A stretch of DNA of 64,000 nucleotides from Alphaproteobacteria bacterium (GTDB taxonomy: Bacteria > Pseudomonadota > Alphaproteobacteria > Micropepsales > Micropepsaceae), in NCBI GenBank assembly GCA_020852655.1, contig JADZAI010000086.1, positions 1 to 64,000 of the forward strand, written 5' to 3'. Below the pieces are notes generated by a model, which was given only the letters and a program-made list of their open reading frames with translations, did not search any database and was not told the DNA's origin. Of this stretch, positions 34,555 through 45,971 are shown one piece after another. A program made the position numbers and the translations under genes. The stretch's first letter is position 1; each line of letters opens with the position of its first letter.

Positions 34555-34614
34555 CGAAACAGGTCCTCGGGTTCGATTGTGGAAGCGGCGTCCCAACACC
34601 GTCTCCCCTCCCAT
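34537..34614 (-). CDS. Candidate 25-residue leader peptide upstream of ABC-F gene
   Basis: The frame starts at ATG 34614 and ends at TAG 34537. It encodes 25 residues beginning MGGETVLGRRFHN and ending SAPHVV. It begins about 15 nt after the predicted transcription start. No strong ribosome binding site is seen. The peptide has no amino acid run typical of biosynthetic leaders; its interest is the position within the leader of an ABC-F gene, a class known to be regulated by ribosome stalling in other bacteria. Speculative but testable. Confidence 0.4.
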   Translation of the reverse strand: MGGETVLGRRFHNRTRGPVSAPHVV

Positions 34615-34635
34615 CAGAGGTGATCCAACAGCGCG

Positions 34636-34641
34636 ATTATA
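34636..34641 (-). promoter_or_regulatory. Perfect -10 box TATAAT (ABC-F promoter)
   Basis: TATAAT on the minus strand is exceptional in this GC-rich sequence. A partial -35 (TGTTCA) lies 17 nt upstream. The predicted start near 34629 leaves a leader of about 174 nt before the ABC-F start codon. No other feature is seen in the 34456-34694 gap apart from the uORF and hairpin. Confidence 0.5.
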
Positions 34642-34694
34642 GCGGCCGATTGCCGGATGAACAGCCGTTCACGGAAGCTCCAGCGCCGGATGCC

Positions 34695-34955
34695 TCAAGC
34701 CCTTCGGACCAGCGAGAGCGCCAGCAGTACGACGATCGACCCGATCGTCGCGTTTATGATCGACGTGAGAATCGCGTTGTTGGTGACGATGTTCACACCA
34801 AGCTTCGGCAGCAACCACGCTGCCACGAAGGCGCCGATGATCCCGATGACGATGTTGCCGAGCAGGCCGAACCCCGCGCCCTGGACGATGACGCCCGCCA
34901 GCCAACCGGCGATCGCACCGATGAGAAGCGCGATGATGATGCCTTCCAACGTCAT
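34695..34955 (-). CDS. GlsB/YeaQ/YmgE-family stress-response membrane protein
   Basis: An 86-residue hydrophobic protein. GAIAGWLAGVIVQGAGFGLLGN followed by IVIGIIGAFVAAWLLP is the transglycosylase-associated (GlsB/YeaQ) signature. Three transmembrane helices are expected. Members are induced by general stress in several bacteria; the molecular role is unclear. An AAGGGGC ribosome binding site precedes ATG 34955. It lies between the ABC-F promoter and tRNA-Lys. Confidence 0.9.
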   Translation of the reverse strand: MTLEGIIIALLIGAIAGWLAGVIVQGAGFGLLGNIVIGIIGAFVAAWLLPKLGVNIVTNNAILTSIINATIGSIVVLLALSLVRRA

Positions 34956-35079
34956 GAAGTGCCCCTTCCCTTGCGGATTGCATGAGGGAAGCTAGCACCA
35001 GTTCGGCCGACATGCCCCGCCCCCGCCCTGCGACACAACGCCGTGCCGGCCTGAGGGTTGCATCGACATTCGGGGGAAG

Positions 35080-35155
<76 letters not shown>

Positions 35156-35209
35156 GTCCGGAGCGCGGGCGTATAGAGCACGGGCCGGGGCCTGTCCAGC
35201 ATCGTGACG

Positions 35210-36361
35210 CTAGAAAAACGTGCCGCCGTGACGGGGCGTTTCCATGGCCCTGTGGACGTGGACGCTCATCAGGATGCCGAAGCCCATCATCACCGTCAGC
35301 ATGGCCGTGCCGCCATACGAGACGAGCGGGAGTGGGATGCCGACGACCGGAATCACACCCATCACCATCGCCATGTTGATGAGGATGTAGGCGAGGACGT
35401 TCATGGTCAGGCCGAGCGCCGTCAGCCGGGCGAAATGGCTGCGCGCCCTGAGCGATATGCCGAGGCCGAGAAACAGAATGAGGGCATAGAGCCCGAGCAG
35501 AACGATGGCGCCGACGAAGCCGAATTCCTCGCCCAGCATGGGCAGGATGAAGTCGGTGTGCTTTTCGGGCAGGAAGTCGAGCTGGCTCTGTGTGCCGCCC
35601 AGGAAGCCGCGACCGAACAGGCCGCCCGAGCCCATCGCGATCTTGGACTGGAGGATGTTGTAGCCGGTGCCGAGCGGGTCGCTGTCGGGGTCGAGGAAGG
35701 TATAGACGCGCTGGCGCTGGTAGTCGTGCAGGAACTCCCAGCCGACGGGCAGCGCGATGCCGACGGCGACGAGACCGGCGATGATCACGCGCCAGCGCAA
35801 GCCCGATGCGAACAGCATGCAGGCACCGATGAAACAGAGGATCGTCGCTGTGCCGAGATTGGGCTGCATCAGAACGAGCACGACGGGCAGCCCGATCAGG
35901 CCGAGCGGCACCGCCAGCGTCTTCAGCTTCACCGCATCTTCAAGGCTTCGCCCATGGAAGAAGCGCGCCAGGGCGAGCACGAGAGCGATCTTCATCAACT
36001 CGGAGGGCTGAATCTGGATGAGCCCGAGATCGATCCACCGTTCGGCGCCCTTCCCGGTACGGCCGAAATACTGGACGACGATGAGGAGGACGAAGGTCGC
36101 CGCGTAGAATGGATAGGCGAGGCTCATCCATACGCGGATATCGATCATCGCGAAGATGAGGAGGATGACGAAGCCGACGCCGAAGCGCATGAGCTGGCGA
36201 GACGCCCAGGGATCGAACGAACCGCCGGCCACAGAGTAAAGCATCGCAAAACCGATCGACGCGACGGCGCAGATCGCCAGCAGCAGCAGCCAGTGGAGAT
36301 CCAGCAGCTTGGCCCAGACGGGCTGCTGCGGCTTGTCGAGGGCAAGGGCGCGAACGGCCAT
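35210..36361 (-). CDS. rodA: Rod-shape-determining SEDS glycosyltransferase RodA
   Basis: A 383-residue polytopic membrane protein of the SEDS family. ERWIDLGLIQIQPSELMKIALVL and the C-terminal GIPLPLVSYGGTAML are diagnostic. RodA polymerises lipid II into glycan strands during cell elongation with PBP2. It is the last gene of mreB-mreC-mreD-mrdA-rodA; its start lies 3 bp after the mrdA stop. About ten transmembrane helices are expected. Confidence 0.96.
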   Translation of the reverse strand: MAVRALALDKPQQPVWAKLLDLHWLLLLAICAVASIGFAMLYSVAGGSFDPWASRQLMRFGVGFVILLIFAMIDIRVWMSLAYPFYAATFVLLIVVQYFGRTGKGAERWIDLGLIQIQPSELMKIALVLALARFFHGRSLEDAVKLKTLAVPLGLIGLPVVLVLMQPNLGTATILCFIGACMLFASGLRWRVIIAGLVAVGIALPVGWEFLHDYQRQRVYTFLDPDSDPLGTGYNILQSKIAMGSGGLFGRGFLGGTQSQLDFLPEKHTDFILPMLGEEFGFVGAIVLLGLYALILFLGLGISLRARSHFARLTALGLTMNVLAYILINMAMVMGVIPVVGIPLPLVSYGGTAMLTVMMGFGILMSVHVHRAMETPRHGGTFF

Positions 36362-36364
36362 GGC

Positions 36365-38242
36365 TCAGGCCGGCGACAGTTCGGCCGACACGAAAGGCAC
36401 ACCTGTCGGGCGTGACACGGGGTCGCGTTCCAACACCCGCTCCATGATGTCCTTGGCGACAGGTGCTGCGGCCTTGCTGCCGCCCTGCCCGTGCTCCACG
36501 ACGACGGCAATGCCGTAGCGGGGCGCTTCGACGGGCGCAAAGGCCACGAAGAGGGCATGGTTGCGCAGGTGCCAGGGTACGGCATTGCCACGCAGCGTTC
36601 CGCCGGCGGCCTTCGCGCCGCGCACCTGGGCCGTGCCCGTCTTGCCGGCCATGCGCATGCCCGGCCCCTTCAGGCGCGAACGGCCGGCCGTACCGCCCGC
36701 CGCGTTCACGACGGCGTCCATGCCGGCGTGGACCAGCGCGATCGACGCGGGCGATACCTCCAGCGGTTCGGCCGGAGGGCTTGCCACGCCGCCGGTACCG
36801 ACCCGCCGGACGATATGCGGCGTGATGGCGGCGCCGCCGTTGGCAATGCGGCTGACCATCGTCGCGAGCTGAAGGGGGGTCGCGGTGACGTAGCCCTGCC
36901 CGATCGCCGTGTTGAGCGCATCGCCGGGAAGCAGGTCCTCCCCGAAACGTTCCATCTTCCACGCCGTCGAGGGAACCGTGCCCCGCCGCTCACCCGGAAC
37001 GTCGAAGCCGAACTTCTCGCCCAGGCCGAGCCGGTTGGCCATCGCCGCGATGGCATCGACGCCGATGCGCCGCCCGACCTCGTAGAAGAAGACGTTGCAC
37101 GAAGCCTTCAGGGCTCCGACGACGTCGACGGAACCATGGCCCCCGCGCCGGTGGCAGTGAAAGGTGAACTTGCCGAGGCGCATATAGCCCGGGCAGCGGA
37201 TATGGGTGCCGGCATCGATCGCACCTGCCTCGAGCCCGGCCAGGGCGGTCACCAGCTTGAAGGTGGAGCCGGGCGCGTATTCGCCGGCAAGCGCCTTGTT
37301 CAGGAGCGGCTTGAGCGGGTCGGCGTTCATTTCCTCCCAGCGCGTCTGGCTGAAGCCCGTGATGAACTCGTTCGGGTCGAAACCGGGACTGGAGACGAAG
37401 GTCAGGATTTCGCCGCTACGCACGTCCATCAGGACCACGCTCGCGCTCTCGCCCTTCAGCCGCTCCTGCGCGAAGCGCTGGATGTCCATGTCGAGCGTCA
37501 GCTCTATGTTGGCGCCGGGCGTACCTTCCTGCCGCGCCAGTTCGCGAATGACGCGGCCGTGGGCGTTGACCTCGATCTGGCGGACGCCACCCTTGCCGCG
37601 CAGGTCGCGATCGACGGCGCGTTCCACGCCATTCTTGCCTATCGGGAAATCGGGCGTGCGCAGCAGCGGATCGCCGTCATCGCGGTTCTTGAGATCGCTC
37701 TCGGAGACGGCTGCCACATAGCCAAGGACGTGGCTGAGCTCGCTGCCGAACGGATAGGTCCGCACCTGGCCGACGTCCGCAACGACGCCCGGCATCTCGG
37801 GCAAGGCCAGATTGATTTCGGCGAAGACATTCCAATTCAGATTCTCGGCGACCGTAACCGCCGAGAGCCCGTGCTTCGTCTTCGCATCGCGCAGCACCTG
37901 CTCGCGCTGGCGGGGCGTGATGTCCACAAAGCGGGCCACGAGGTCGAGCGCCTTGTCGACACCCTCCGTCTGATCGGGAATAATCAGGACCCGGTAGTTC
38001 GGCCTGTTGCCGGCCAGCTCGATGCCGAAGCGATCGAGTATCTTGCCGCGCGGCGGCGTCAGGAGCTGGAGGTTGATCCGGTTGTCCTCGGCCAGCGTCT
38101 CGTATTTGTCGGCATCGAGGATCTGGAGTTGATACATGCGCGTCGCGAGGCCGCCCAGCAGCGCAGTGGCGCCGGCGCCGAGCAGCAGCGCCCGCCGCGT
38201 GAACATCGCTGCCCGTTCGGGCTCGTCCCGTTCGCCCTGCAT
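36365..38242 (-). CDS. mrdA: Penicillin-binding protein 2 (elongation transpeptidase)
   Basis: A 625-residue class B PBP. A single N-terminal membrane anchor (about residues 17-36) is followed by the pedestal domain (LTPPRGKILDRFG) and the transpeptidase: S326 in GSTFK, the SCN motif in KASCNVFFYEVG, and KTGTA. It crosslinks peptidoglycan for lateral growth, paired with RodA. ATG 38242 is chosen because it lies 5 bp after mreD and gives a family-like N terminus. Confidence 0.96.
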   Translation of the reverse strand: MQGERDEPERAAMFTRRALLLGAGATALLGGLATRMYQLQILDADKYETLAEDNRINLQLLTPPRGKILDRFGIELAGNRPNYRVLIIPDQTEGVDKALDLVARFVDITPRQREQVLRDAKTKHGLSAVTVAENLNWNVFAEINLALPEMPGVVADVGQVRTYPFGSELSHVLGYVAAVSESDLKNRDDGDPLLRTPDFPIGKNGVERAVDRDLRGKGGVRQIEVNAHGRVIRELARQEGTPGANIELTLDMDIQRFAQERLKGESASVVLMDVRSGEILTFVSSPGFDPNEFITGFSQTRWEEMNADPLKPLLNKALAGEYAPGSTFKLVTALAGLEAGAIDAGTHIRCPGYMRLGKFTFHCHRRGGHGSVDVVGALKASCNVFFYEVGRRIGVDAIAAMANRLGLGEKFGFDVPGERRGTVPSTAWKMERFGEDLLPGDALNTAIGQGYVTATPLQLATMVSRIANGGAAITPHIVRRVGTGGVASPPAEPLEVSPASIALVHAGMDAVVNAAGGTAGRSRLKGPGMRMAGKTGTAQVRGAKAAGGTLRGNAVPWHLRNHALFVAFAPVEAPRYGIAVVVEHGQGGSKAAAPVAKDIMERVLERDPVSRPTGVPFVSAELSPA

Positions 38243-38247
38243 CGCGG

Positions 38248-38766
38248 TCAGGCCCGCATGGGCGCAACGACGCGCCGCTCGATGAAGGCAAAGGCCACGC
38301 CGAAGAACGGATAGAGCGCGATCGACACGAGGCCGGCTACTATAAACTCCATCGGGCTCTTGATCTCCCAGTCGTAGATCGAGCCCAGCAGCCAGACCAA
38401 AAAGCAGGCTGCGGCGCAGGTCACCGCGAAAACCGCCCAAGCCGAATGGAGCGCCCGTCCGAAGGTGTCACGCAGGACGAGCGCGAGGCCGTGGCAGAGC
38501 AGGAGCACCAGTGCCCAGAGGCCGGGCGGCGCCCCCGAAAGCAGGTCGTAGAGGAGCCCGGTGAAGAAGATGGGGCCGGGGGTCATGAGGTCGCCGCGGT
38601 GATTGCCCCAGAAGAACACGACCATCAGCGGATAGAGCGGCGTCATCTCCAGGCCGCCCGGCAGGCGGAAAGGGATGATGGCGAAGATCACGGCGATGAG
38701 TGCGAGCACAAGCGGCAGGCGGCCACCGATCCACTTCACGAGTCGGGAAAAGACCGAGACGACCAT
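38248..38766 (-). CDS. mreD: Rod shape-determining protein MreD
   Basis: A 172-residue protein with five to six hydrophobic helices. IIPFRLPGGLEMTPLYPLM and GPIFFTGLLYDLLSGAPPGLWAL (LxDLLSGxPxG) match the MreD family. It links MreB filaments with MreC and the periplasmic synthases. The start is 4 bp from the mreC stop, and order and strand agree with the operon. Confidence 0.92.
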   Translation of the reverse strand: MVVSVFSRLVKWIGGRLPLVLALIAVIFAIIPFRLPGGLEMTPLYPLMVVFFWGNHRGDLMTPGPIFFTGLLYDLLSGAPPGLWALVLLLCHGLALVLRDTFGRALHSAWAVFAVTCAAACFLVWLLGSIYDWEIKSPMEFIVAGLVSIALYPFFGVAFAFIERRVVAPMRA

Positions 38767-38770
38767 CGCG

Positions 38771-39700
38771 CTACTCTGCGGGCGGGGCGGGATTGGCCGC
38801 GACGGCCGGTTCTTCGGGAATCACGACCGGGGCGATCTGCGCCGGCGGAAGCTGGGGCATGTCGACATCGTTGAGGAACTCGTAGCGCTTGAGCGCGACG
38901 ACCTCGACGCGGGCGATGTCCGCATACAGCCGGGCGGCAGGCCCATTCGGTGTGAGCGTCACGACACCGACCGGAAGGCCGGGCGGCAGGACGCCGCCAT
39001 CACCCGAGGTCACGATCGCAGTGCCCTCCACCAGCTTGGCCTCCAGGGGCAGGAACTGGAGTTGCGGAGGGCCGTTGGCGTCTCCCGAAAGAACGGCGCG
39101 GATGCCACCGGGTTCGACGACCACGGGCACATGGCTGGTCGTATCGGTCAGCAGCAGGACGCGCGCGGAGGTCTGGCCGACCGCCACGACACGGCCCACC
39201 AGGCCGTAGCGGTCGAGTGCGGCGTCCCCGGGCCTGACACCCTGGTCGTTGCCGGCCTTGACGATGATCGCCCGCGAGAACGGACCGCCGGTCTCGGCCA
39301 TGACGCTGGCGGTCACGACGCCTTCGATCGGGGCGTAGGAAATGTGCAGGATGGACTGGAACGAGCGGACCTGGCGTTCCAACTCCATGGCGCGAGCGCG
39401 CCATGCGAGGAGCTCTTCATTCTGCGTCCGCAGGCGGTCGTTTTCGCCGTACAGGAAGACGGCATTGGAAGCCGCTTCAACGCCGTGCGAGACCCACTCG
39501 GCAACGTCGGCCCCCTGGCCTATGACGCCCGACGCGAAGTCGGCCGTCTCGGTCCGCACGCGGTCGACGAGCGAATTTTCGGCACGGCCAAGCAACAGGA
39601 GGAGCAGCGCGAGGACGCCGAACGCAATCAAGCCGGTCTTGTGCGCGCGCAGTTCGACCGGCGCTTTCCAGGCTCCCCGCTTGAATTTCGGCTGCGGCAT
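38771..39700 (-). CDS. mreC: Rod shape-determining protein MreC
   Basis: A 309-residue bitopic protein. One transmembrane helix near residues 25-45 is followed by a coiled coil (about 75-110, NDRLRTQNEELLAWRARAM) and the beta-rich periplasmic domain with AIIVKAGNDQGVRPGDAAL and the GLVGRV block. MreC scaffolds the elongasome and activates PBP2. The C terminus is short and Pro/Ala-rich. Position after mreB supports the call. Confidence 0.93.
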   Translation of the reverse strand: MPQPKFKRGAWKAPVELRAHKTGLIAFGVLALLLLLLGRAENSLVDRVRTETADFASGVIGQGADVAEWVSHGVEAASNAVFLYGENDRLRTQNEELLAWRARAMELERQVRSFQSILHISYAPIEGVVTASVMAETGGPFSRAIIVKAGNDQGVRPGDAALDRYGLVGRVVAVGQTSARVLLLTDTTSHVPVVVEPGGIRAVLSGDANGPPQLQFLPLEAKLVEGTAIVTSGDGGVLPPGLPVGVVTLTPNGPAARLYADIARVEVVALKRYEFLNDVDMPQLPPAQIAPVVIPEEPAVAANPAPPAE

Positions 39701-39717
39701 TCGGCGCGCCGGTCCTC

Positions 39718-42401
<2,684 letters not shown>

Positions 42402-42455
42402 TGGCTGCGAAGGCCTTTTGGTCTGGTCTGAAAGTTCCGTGTGGCTGGTCGTCCT

Positions 42456-42512
42456 CCCCTAGACGCCGGCTCTTTACGGATCTCCCAAAGAGCGAACGGC
42501 GACGCCTAGGGG
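42456..42512 (-). promoter_or_regulatory. Long imperfect hairpin in the leuA leader
   Basis: CCCCTAG (42456-42462) pairs with CTAGGGG (42506-42512), CGCCG with CGGCG inside it, and GCTCTTT with AAAGAGC at the tip: 19 bp of stem in three blocks. It lies 55 nt upstream of the leuA start and shows no T-run on the leuA side. On the minus strand its 5' arm contains the stop codon of the Leu-containing leader frame. Confidence 0.6.
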
Positions 42513-42544
42513 CGCCTAAGGAGCAGGCCCTCGCAAAGTCGCAC
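42506..42544 (-). CDS. Candidate leuA leader peptide (Leu-Leu-Leu)
   Basis: A GTG-initiated frame from 42544 to TAG 42506 encodes 12 residues, VRLCEGLLLRRP. Four of these are leucine, three consecutive (codons CTG, CTC, CTT at 42526-42518). The stop codon lies in the 5' arm of the hairpin. No good ribosome binding site was seen and the frame stays open upstream to a TTG, so the true start is unknown. Leucine runs beside a hairpin upstream of leuA are typical of attenuation leaders. Confidence 0.35.
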   Translation of the reverse strand: MRLCEGLLLRRP

Positions 42545-42676
42545 GGTCGCGCATGCGCCCGCCGCGGCAAAAGCCGCAGCGCCGCAATCCTCCAAAACGA
42601 CGTTTGCAGCGCTCACCGCTTGCCTCGCCGACGCGACCAAATTTCCGTTGTGGCAACAAAGGTTAACGGCCGCTCT

Positions 42677-42691
42677 TTAACGACTCGTTAA
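42677..42691. promoter_or_regulatory. Full CtrA-type binding site TTAA-N7-TTAA with GANTC in spacer
   Basis: TTAACGACTCGTTAA matches the alphaproteobacterial CtrA consensus TTAA-N7-TTAA exactly and is also a perfect 7-bp inverted repeat when extended by one base each side. The spacer holds GACTC (42682-42686), a CcrM GANTC methylation site. It is 146 bp upstream of the PAS gene and 275 bp upstream of leuA. This is the only such full site noticed by eye in the window. Confidence 0.6.
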
Positions 42692-42837
42692 AACCCCTGT
42701 TTTCCGAGGCCCTTTCTAGCGAGGCCGTCCTGCTGGGGCAAGTCTCGCACCGCAACATGCACCGGAATTTAAGGACCGGCCGACATGGTTCCTGCTGCGT
42801 TCCCGCACGCCGGCAAACTTGATACATTTCCCCCGCA

Positions 42838-43356
42838 ATGCCAGCTCCCGCTGAGTCGCCTCGCCCGCAAGGCCCTTACCCGGCGGAGTGGTCGATTCGA
42901 ACCCTGCTGGCCGATCCCCATCCGCACCTCAAGCGCGTCTACGGCGCTTGGCAGGAAGCGCTCGCCAGGGAGGGCCGCCCGCTACCCCGCGCCGGCGCCC
43001 TGGGGCCGGTGCAACTGAAGCAGGTGCTGCCGGACGTGCACGTCTATGACGTCCGCCCGGACCACCCCCGCTTCACCTTTCGCCTGATCGGCACGCGCAT
43101 GGTGGACTATCTCGGCAGCAATCTCAGCGGCACTGCCATTGCCGATCTGCCGATGTCGAAGCTGCGCGAGGTGCTGATGGAAATCCTCGGCACCGTCGAC
43201 AGCCGGGCGGCGCCCGTCCACATCAAGGCTCTGCACGCCGTCGCGCTGCCGAATGGCGACCAGCGGTCGCTGGAGAGTCTGTGGCTGCCGTTCGGCGACG
43301 ACGGCATCGTCAGCCGCGTCATCGCTGTCAGCCTTCTCGGCGATCTGCCACCATAA
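42838..43356 (+). CDS. PAS_5-domain protein
   Basis: A 172-residue single-domain protein. RVYGAWQEALAREGRPLPRAG, then LPDVHVYDVRPDHPRFTFRLIGTRMVDYLG and LPFGDDGIVSRVIAVSL match the alphaproteobacterial PAS_5 family (PF07310), which includes cell-cycle signalling proteins such as Caulobacter MopJ. No output domain is fused. The upstream CtrA-type box would fit cell-cycle control. No Shine-Dalgarno sequence is obvious before ATG 42838, so the start is moderately certain. Confidence 0.78.
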   Translation: MPAPAESPRPQGPYPAEWSIRTLLADPHPHLKRVYGAWQEALAREGRPLPRAGALGPVQLKQVLPDVHVYDVRPDHPRFTFRLIGTRMVDYLGSNLSGTAIADLPMSKLREVLMEILGTVDSRAAPVHIKALHAVALPNGDQRSLESLWLPFGDDGIVSRVIAVSLLGDLPP

Positions 43357-43385
43357 CCCGAACGCGGGCAGGACCCGCGCCCGGG
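43357..43385. terminator. Convergent hairpin terminator between PAS gene and ilvC
   Basis: CCCG and CGCGGG pair with CCCGCG and CGGG around a 5-nt loop, giving a 10-bp interrupted stem that ends in CTTTCGTT on the plus strand. It sits in the 43-bp gap between two converging genes. The T-run is poor, so efficiency is unclear. Confidence 0.4.
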
Positions 43386-43399
43386 CTTTCGTTCAGCGT

Positions 43400-44639
<1,240 letters not shown>

Positions 44640-44691
44640 CGTCAGCGCAACGCAAGCAAGCCCGGGCGCGTTCCCTGCCGCGAGGAGCCCC

Positions 44692-45234
44692 ATGACCGCC
44701 ATCCATCCCGCCGACATCATCGCCTTCTGGCAGTCCGTCGGCTACGACAAATGGTACGGCAAGGACGACGCCTTCGACGCCGAAATCCGCCGCCGCTTCG
44801 GCGCCATCCACGCCGACGCGGTCGAGGGCAAACTGGAGCACTGGGCGCTGACCGCCCAAGGGGCGCTCGCCTTGCTGATCCTGCTCGATCAGTTCAGCCG
44901 CAACCTCTATCGCGGCGACGCACGTGCCTTTGCCGGCGACGCTGTTGCGCGCACGGTCGCGGACGCAGCCATCGCCGAGGGCTTCGACCATCAGGTCGAT
45001 CCGGTCCTGCGACAATTCTTCTACCTGCCCTTCGAGCACTCCGAGCGCATGGAAGACCAGGACCGTTCCGTCACGCTCTTCACCGCGCTCGGCGGCAAGA
45101 CCCTGCCCTACGCGATCGAACACCGCGACATCATCGCCCGCTTCGGCCGCTTCCCTCACCGCAACGCCGTCCTCGGTCGCACGACCACGCCCGAGGAACA
45201 GGCATTCCTCGACGGCGGTGGATTCAAGGGCTGA
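44692..45234 (+). CDS. DUF924 family protein
   Basis: A 180-residue all-helical protein. DIIAFWQSVGYDKWYGKDDAFD at the start, ALALLILLDQFSRNLYRGDARAF, LRQFFYLPFEHSERMEDQ and FGRFPHRNAVLGR mark the DUF924 family, which has a TPR-like fold and no known role. GAGGAG 4 nt before ATG 44692 supports the start. It converges on ilvN across the inverted-repeat element. Confidence 0.9.
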   Translation: MTAIHPADIIAFWQSVGYDKWYGKDDAFDAEIRRRFGAIHADAVEGKLEHWALTAQGALALLILLDQFSRNLYRGDARAFAGDAVARTVADAAIAEGFDHQVDPVLRQFFYLPFEHSERMEDQDRSVTLFTALGGKTLPYAIEHRDIIARFGRFPHRNAVLGRTTTPEEQAFLDGGGFKG

Positions 45235-45245
45235 ACTCCCCTCAT

Positions 45246-45394
45246 TGTCATGGTCCGCGAAGGCGGACCATCCACGCCTTTCGGTACTCCAATCCGCCAC
45301 CGAGCGTCGGCCCTCCGTCAGCGCCTGCGTATTCGCACGCCCACCCAATCCCCCGCCCAAAGGCGTGGATGGTCCGCCTTCGCGGACCATGACA
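45246..45394. repeat. 36-bp perfect inverted repeat with nested palindromes
   Basis: The arms 45246-45281 and 45359-45394 are exact reverse complements (36 of 36) separated by 77 bp. Each arm itself contains the palindrome ATGGTCCGC-GAAG-GCGGACCAT, so each can also fold alone. The loop carries no recognisable gene. It occupies the gap between the converging DUF924 and ilvN genes. It resembles a REP/MITE-type dispersed element and would also act as a strong bidirectional RNA structure. Any reading frames across it are artefacts. Confidence 0.85.
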
Positions 45395-45422
45395 AGGGAG
45401 TGCGCGGCAACCGTCACAGCGA

Positions 45423-45971
45423 CTACATCGCCTCCGCGCCGCGGGATATGGCGACGACGCCGGTGCGGCTGACTTCGATCAGGCCGAGGGGCTTCATGAG
45501 GTCGACGAAAGCGTCGATCTTGGACGGCGCGCCGGTGAGCTCGAAGACGAAGCTCGTATGCGTGGTGTCGATGACGCGGGCGCGGAAGGCATCCGAGAGG
45601 CGCAGCGCCTCGACGCGGCGATCGCCCTCGCCCGCCACCTTCACGAGCGCCATCTCGCGCTCGATGCCCGGCTTGTCGATGTTGAGGTCGACGACACGAT
45701 GCACCGGCACGAGGCGGCCGAGCTGTGCCTTGATCTGCGCGATCACGTCGCCTGTGCCCGAGGTCACGATGGTGATCCGCGAGGTGTGCTTGAGGTGATC
45801 CGTCTCGGCGACGGTCAGCGACTCGATGTTGTAGCCGCGGCCCGAGAACAGGCCGACGACACGGGCGAGCACGCCAGGCTCATTGTCGACGATGACGGCA
45901 AGCGTCCGCTTGGTCACGGCCGCCTTCTCCTCCACCATGAAATAGGCGGACTTCGGTGCAGGTTCGGCCAT
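45423..45971 (-). CDS. ilvN: Acetolactate synthase regulatory (small) subunit
   Basis: A 182-residue protein. The N-terminal ACT domain has LAVIVDNEPGVLARVVGLFSG, then GYNIESLTVAET, the valine feedback site. The C-terminal ALS_ss_C domain holds INIDKP-like and REMALVKV segments. It binds IlvB and confers valine sensitivity. The ATG overlaps the ilvB stop by one base (TGATG), so translation is coupled. Confidence 0.95.
   Translation of the reverse strand: MAEPAPKSAYFMVEEKAAVTKRTLAVIVDNEPGVLARVVGLFSGRGYNIESLTVAETDHLKHTSRITIVTSGTGDVIAQIKAQLGRLVPVHRVVDLNIDKPGIEREMALVKVAGEGDRRVEALRLSDAFRARVIDTTHTSFVFELTGAPSKIDAFVDLMKPLGLIEVSRTGVVAISRGAEAM

Larger units (their letters stand above)
42402..42837. 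other. Intergenic region between leuA and PAS gene (436 bp)
   Basis: This divergent region holds the leuA leader hairpin (42456-42512), a candidate leader peptide frame (42506-42544) and one full CtrA-type box (42677-42691). A further GTTAAC half-site lies at 42662-42667. No convincing protein gene was found in either strand. The stretch 42640-42700 is strikingly AT-rich for this genome. Confidence 0.7.
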
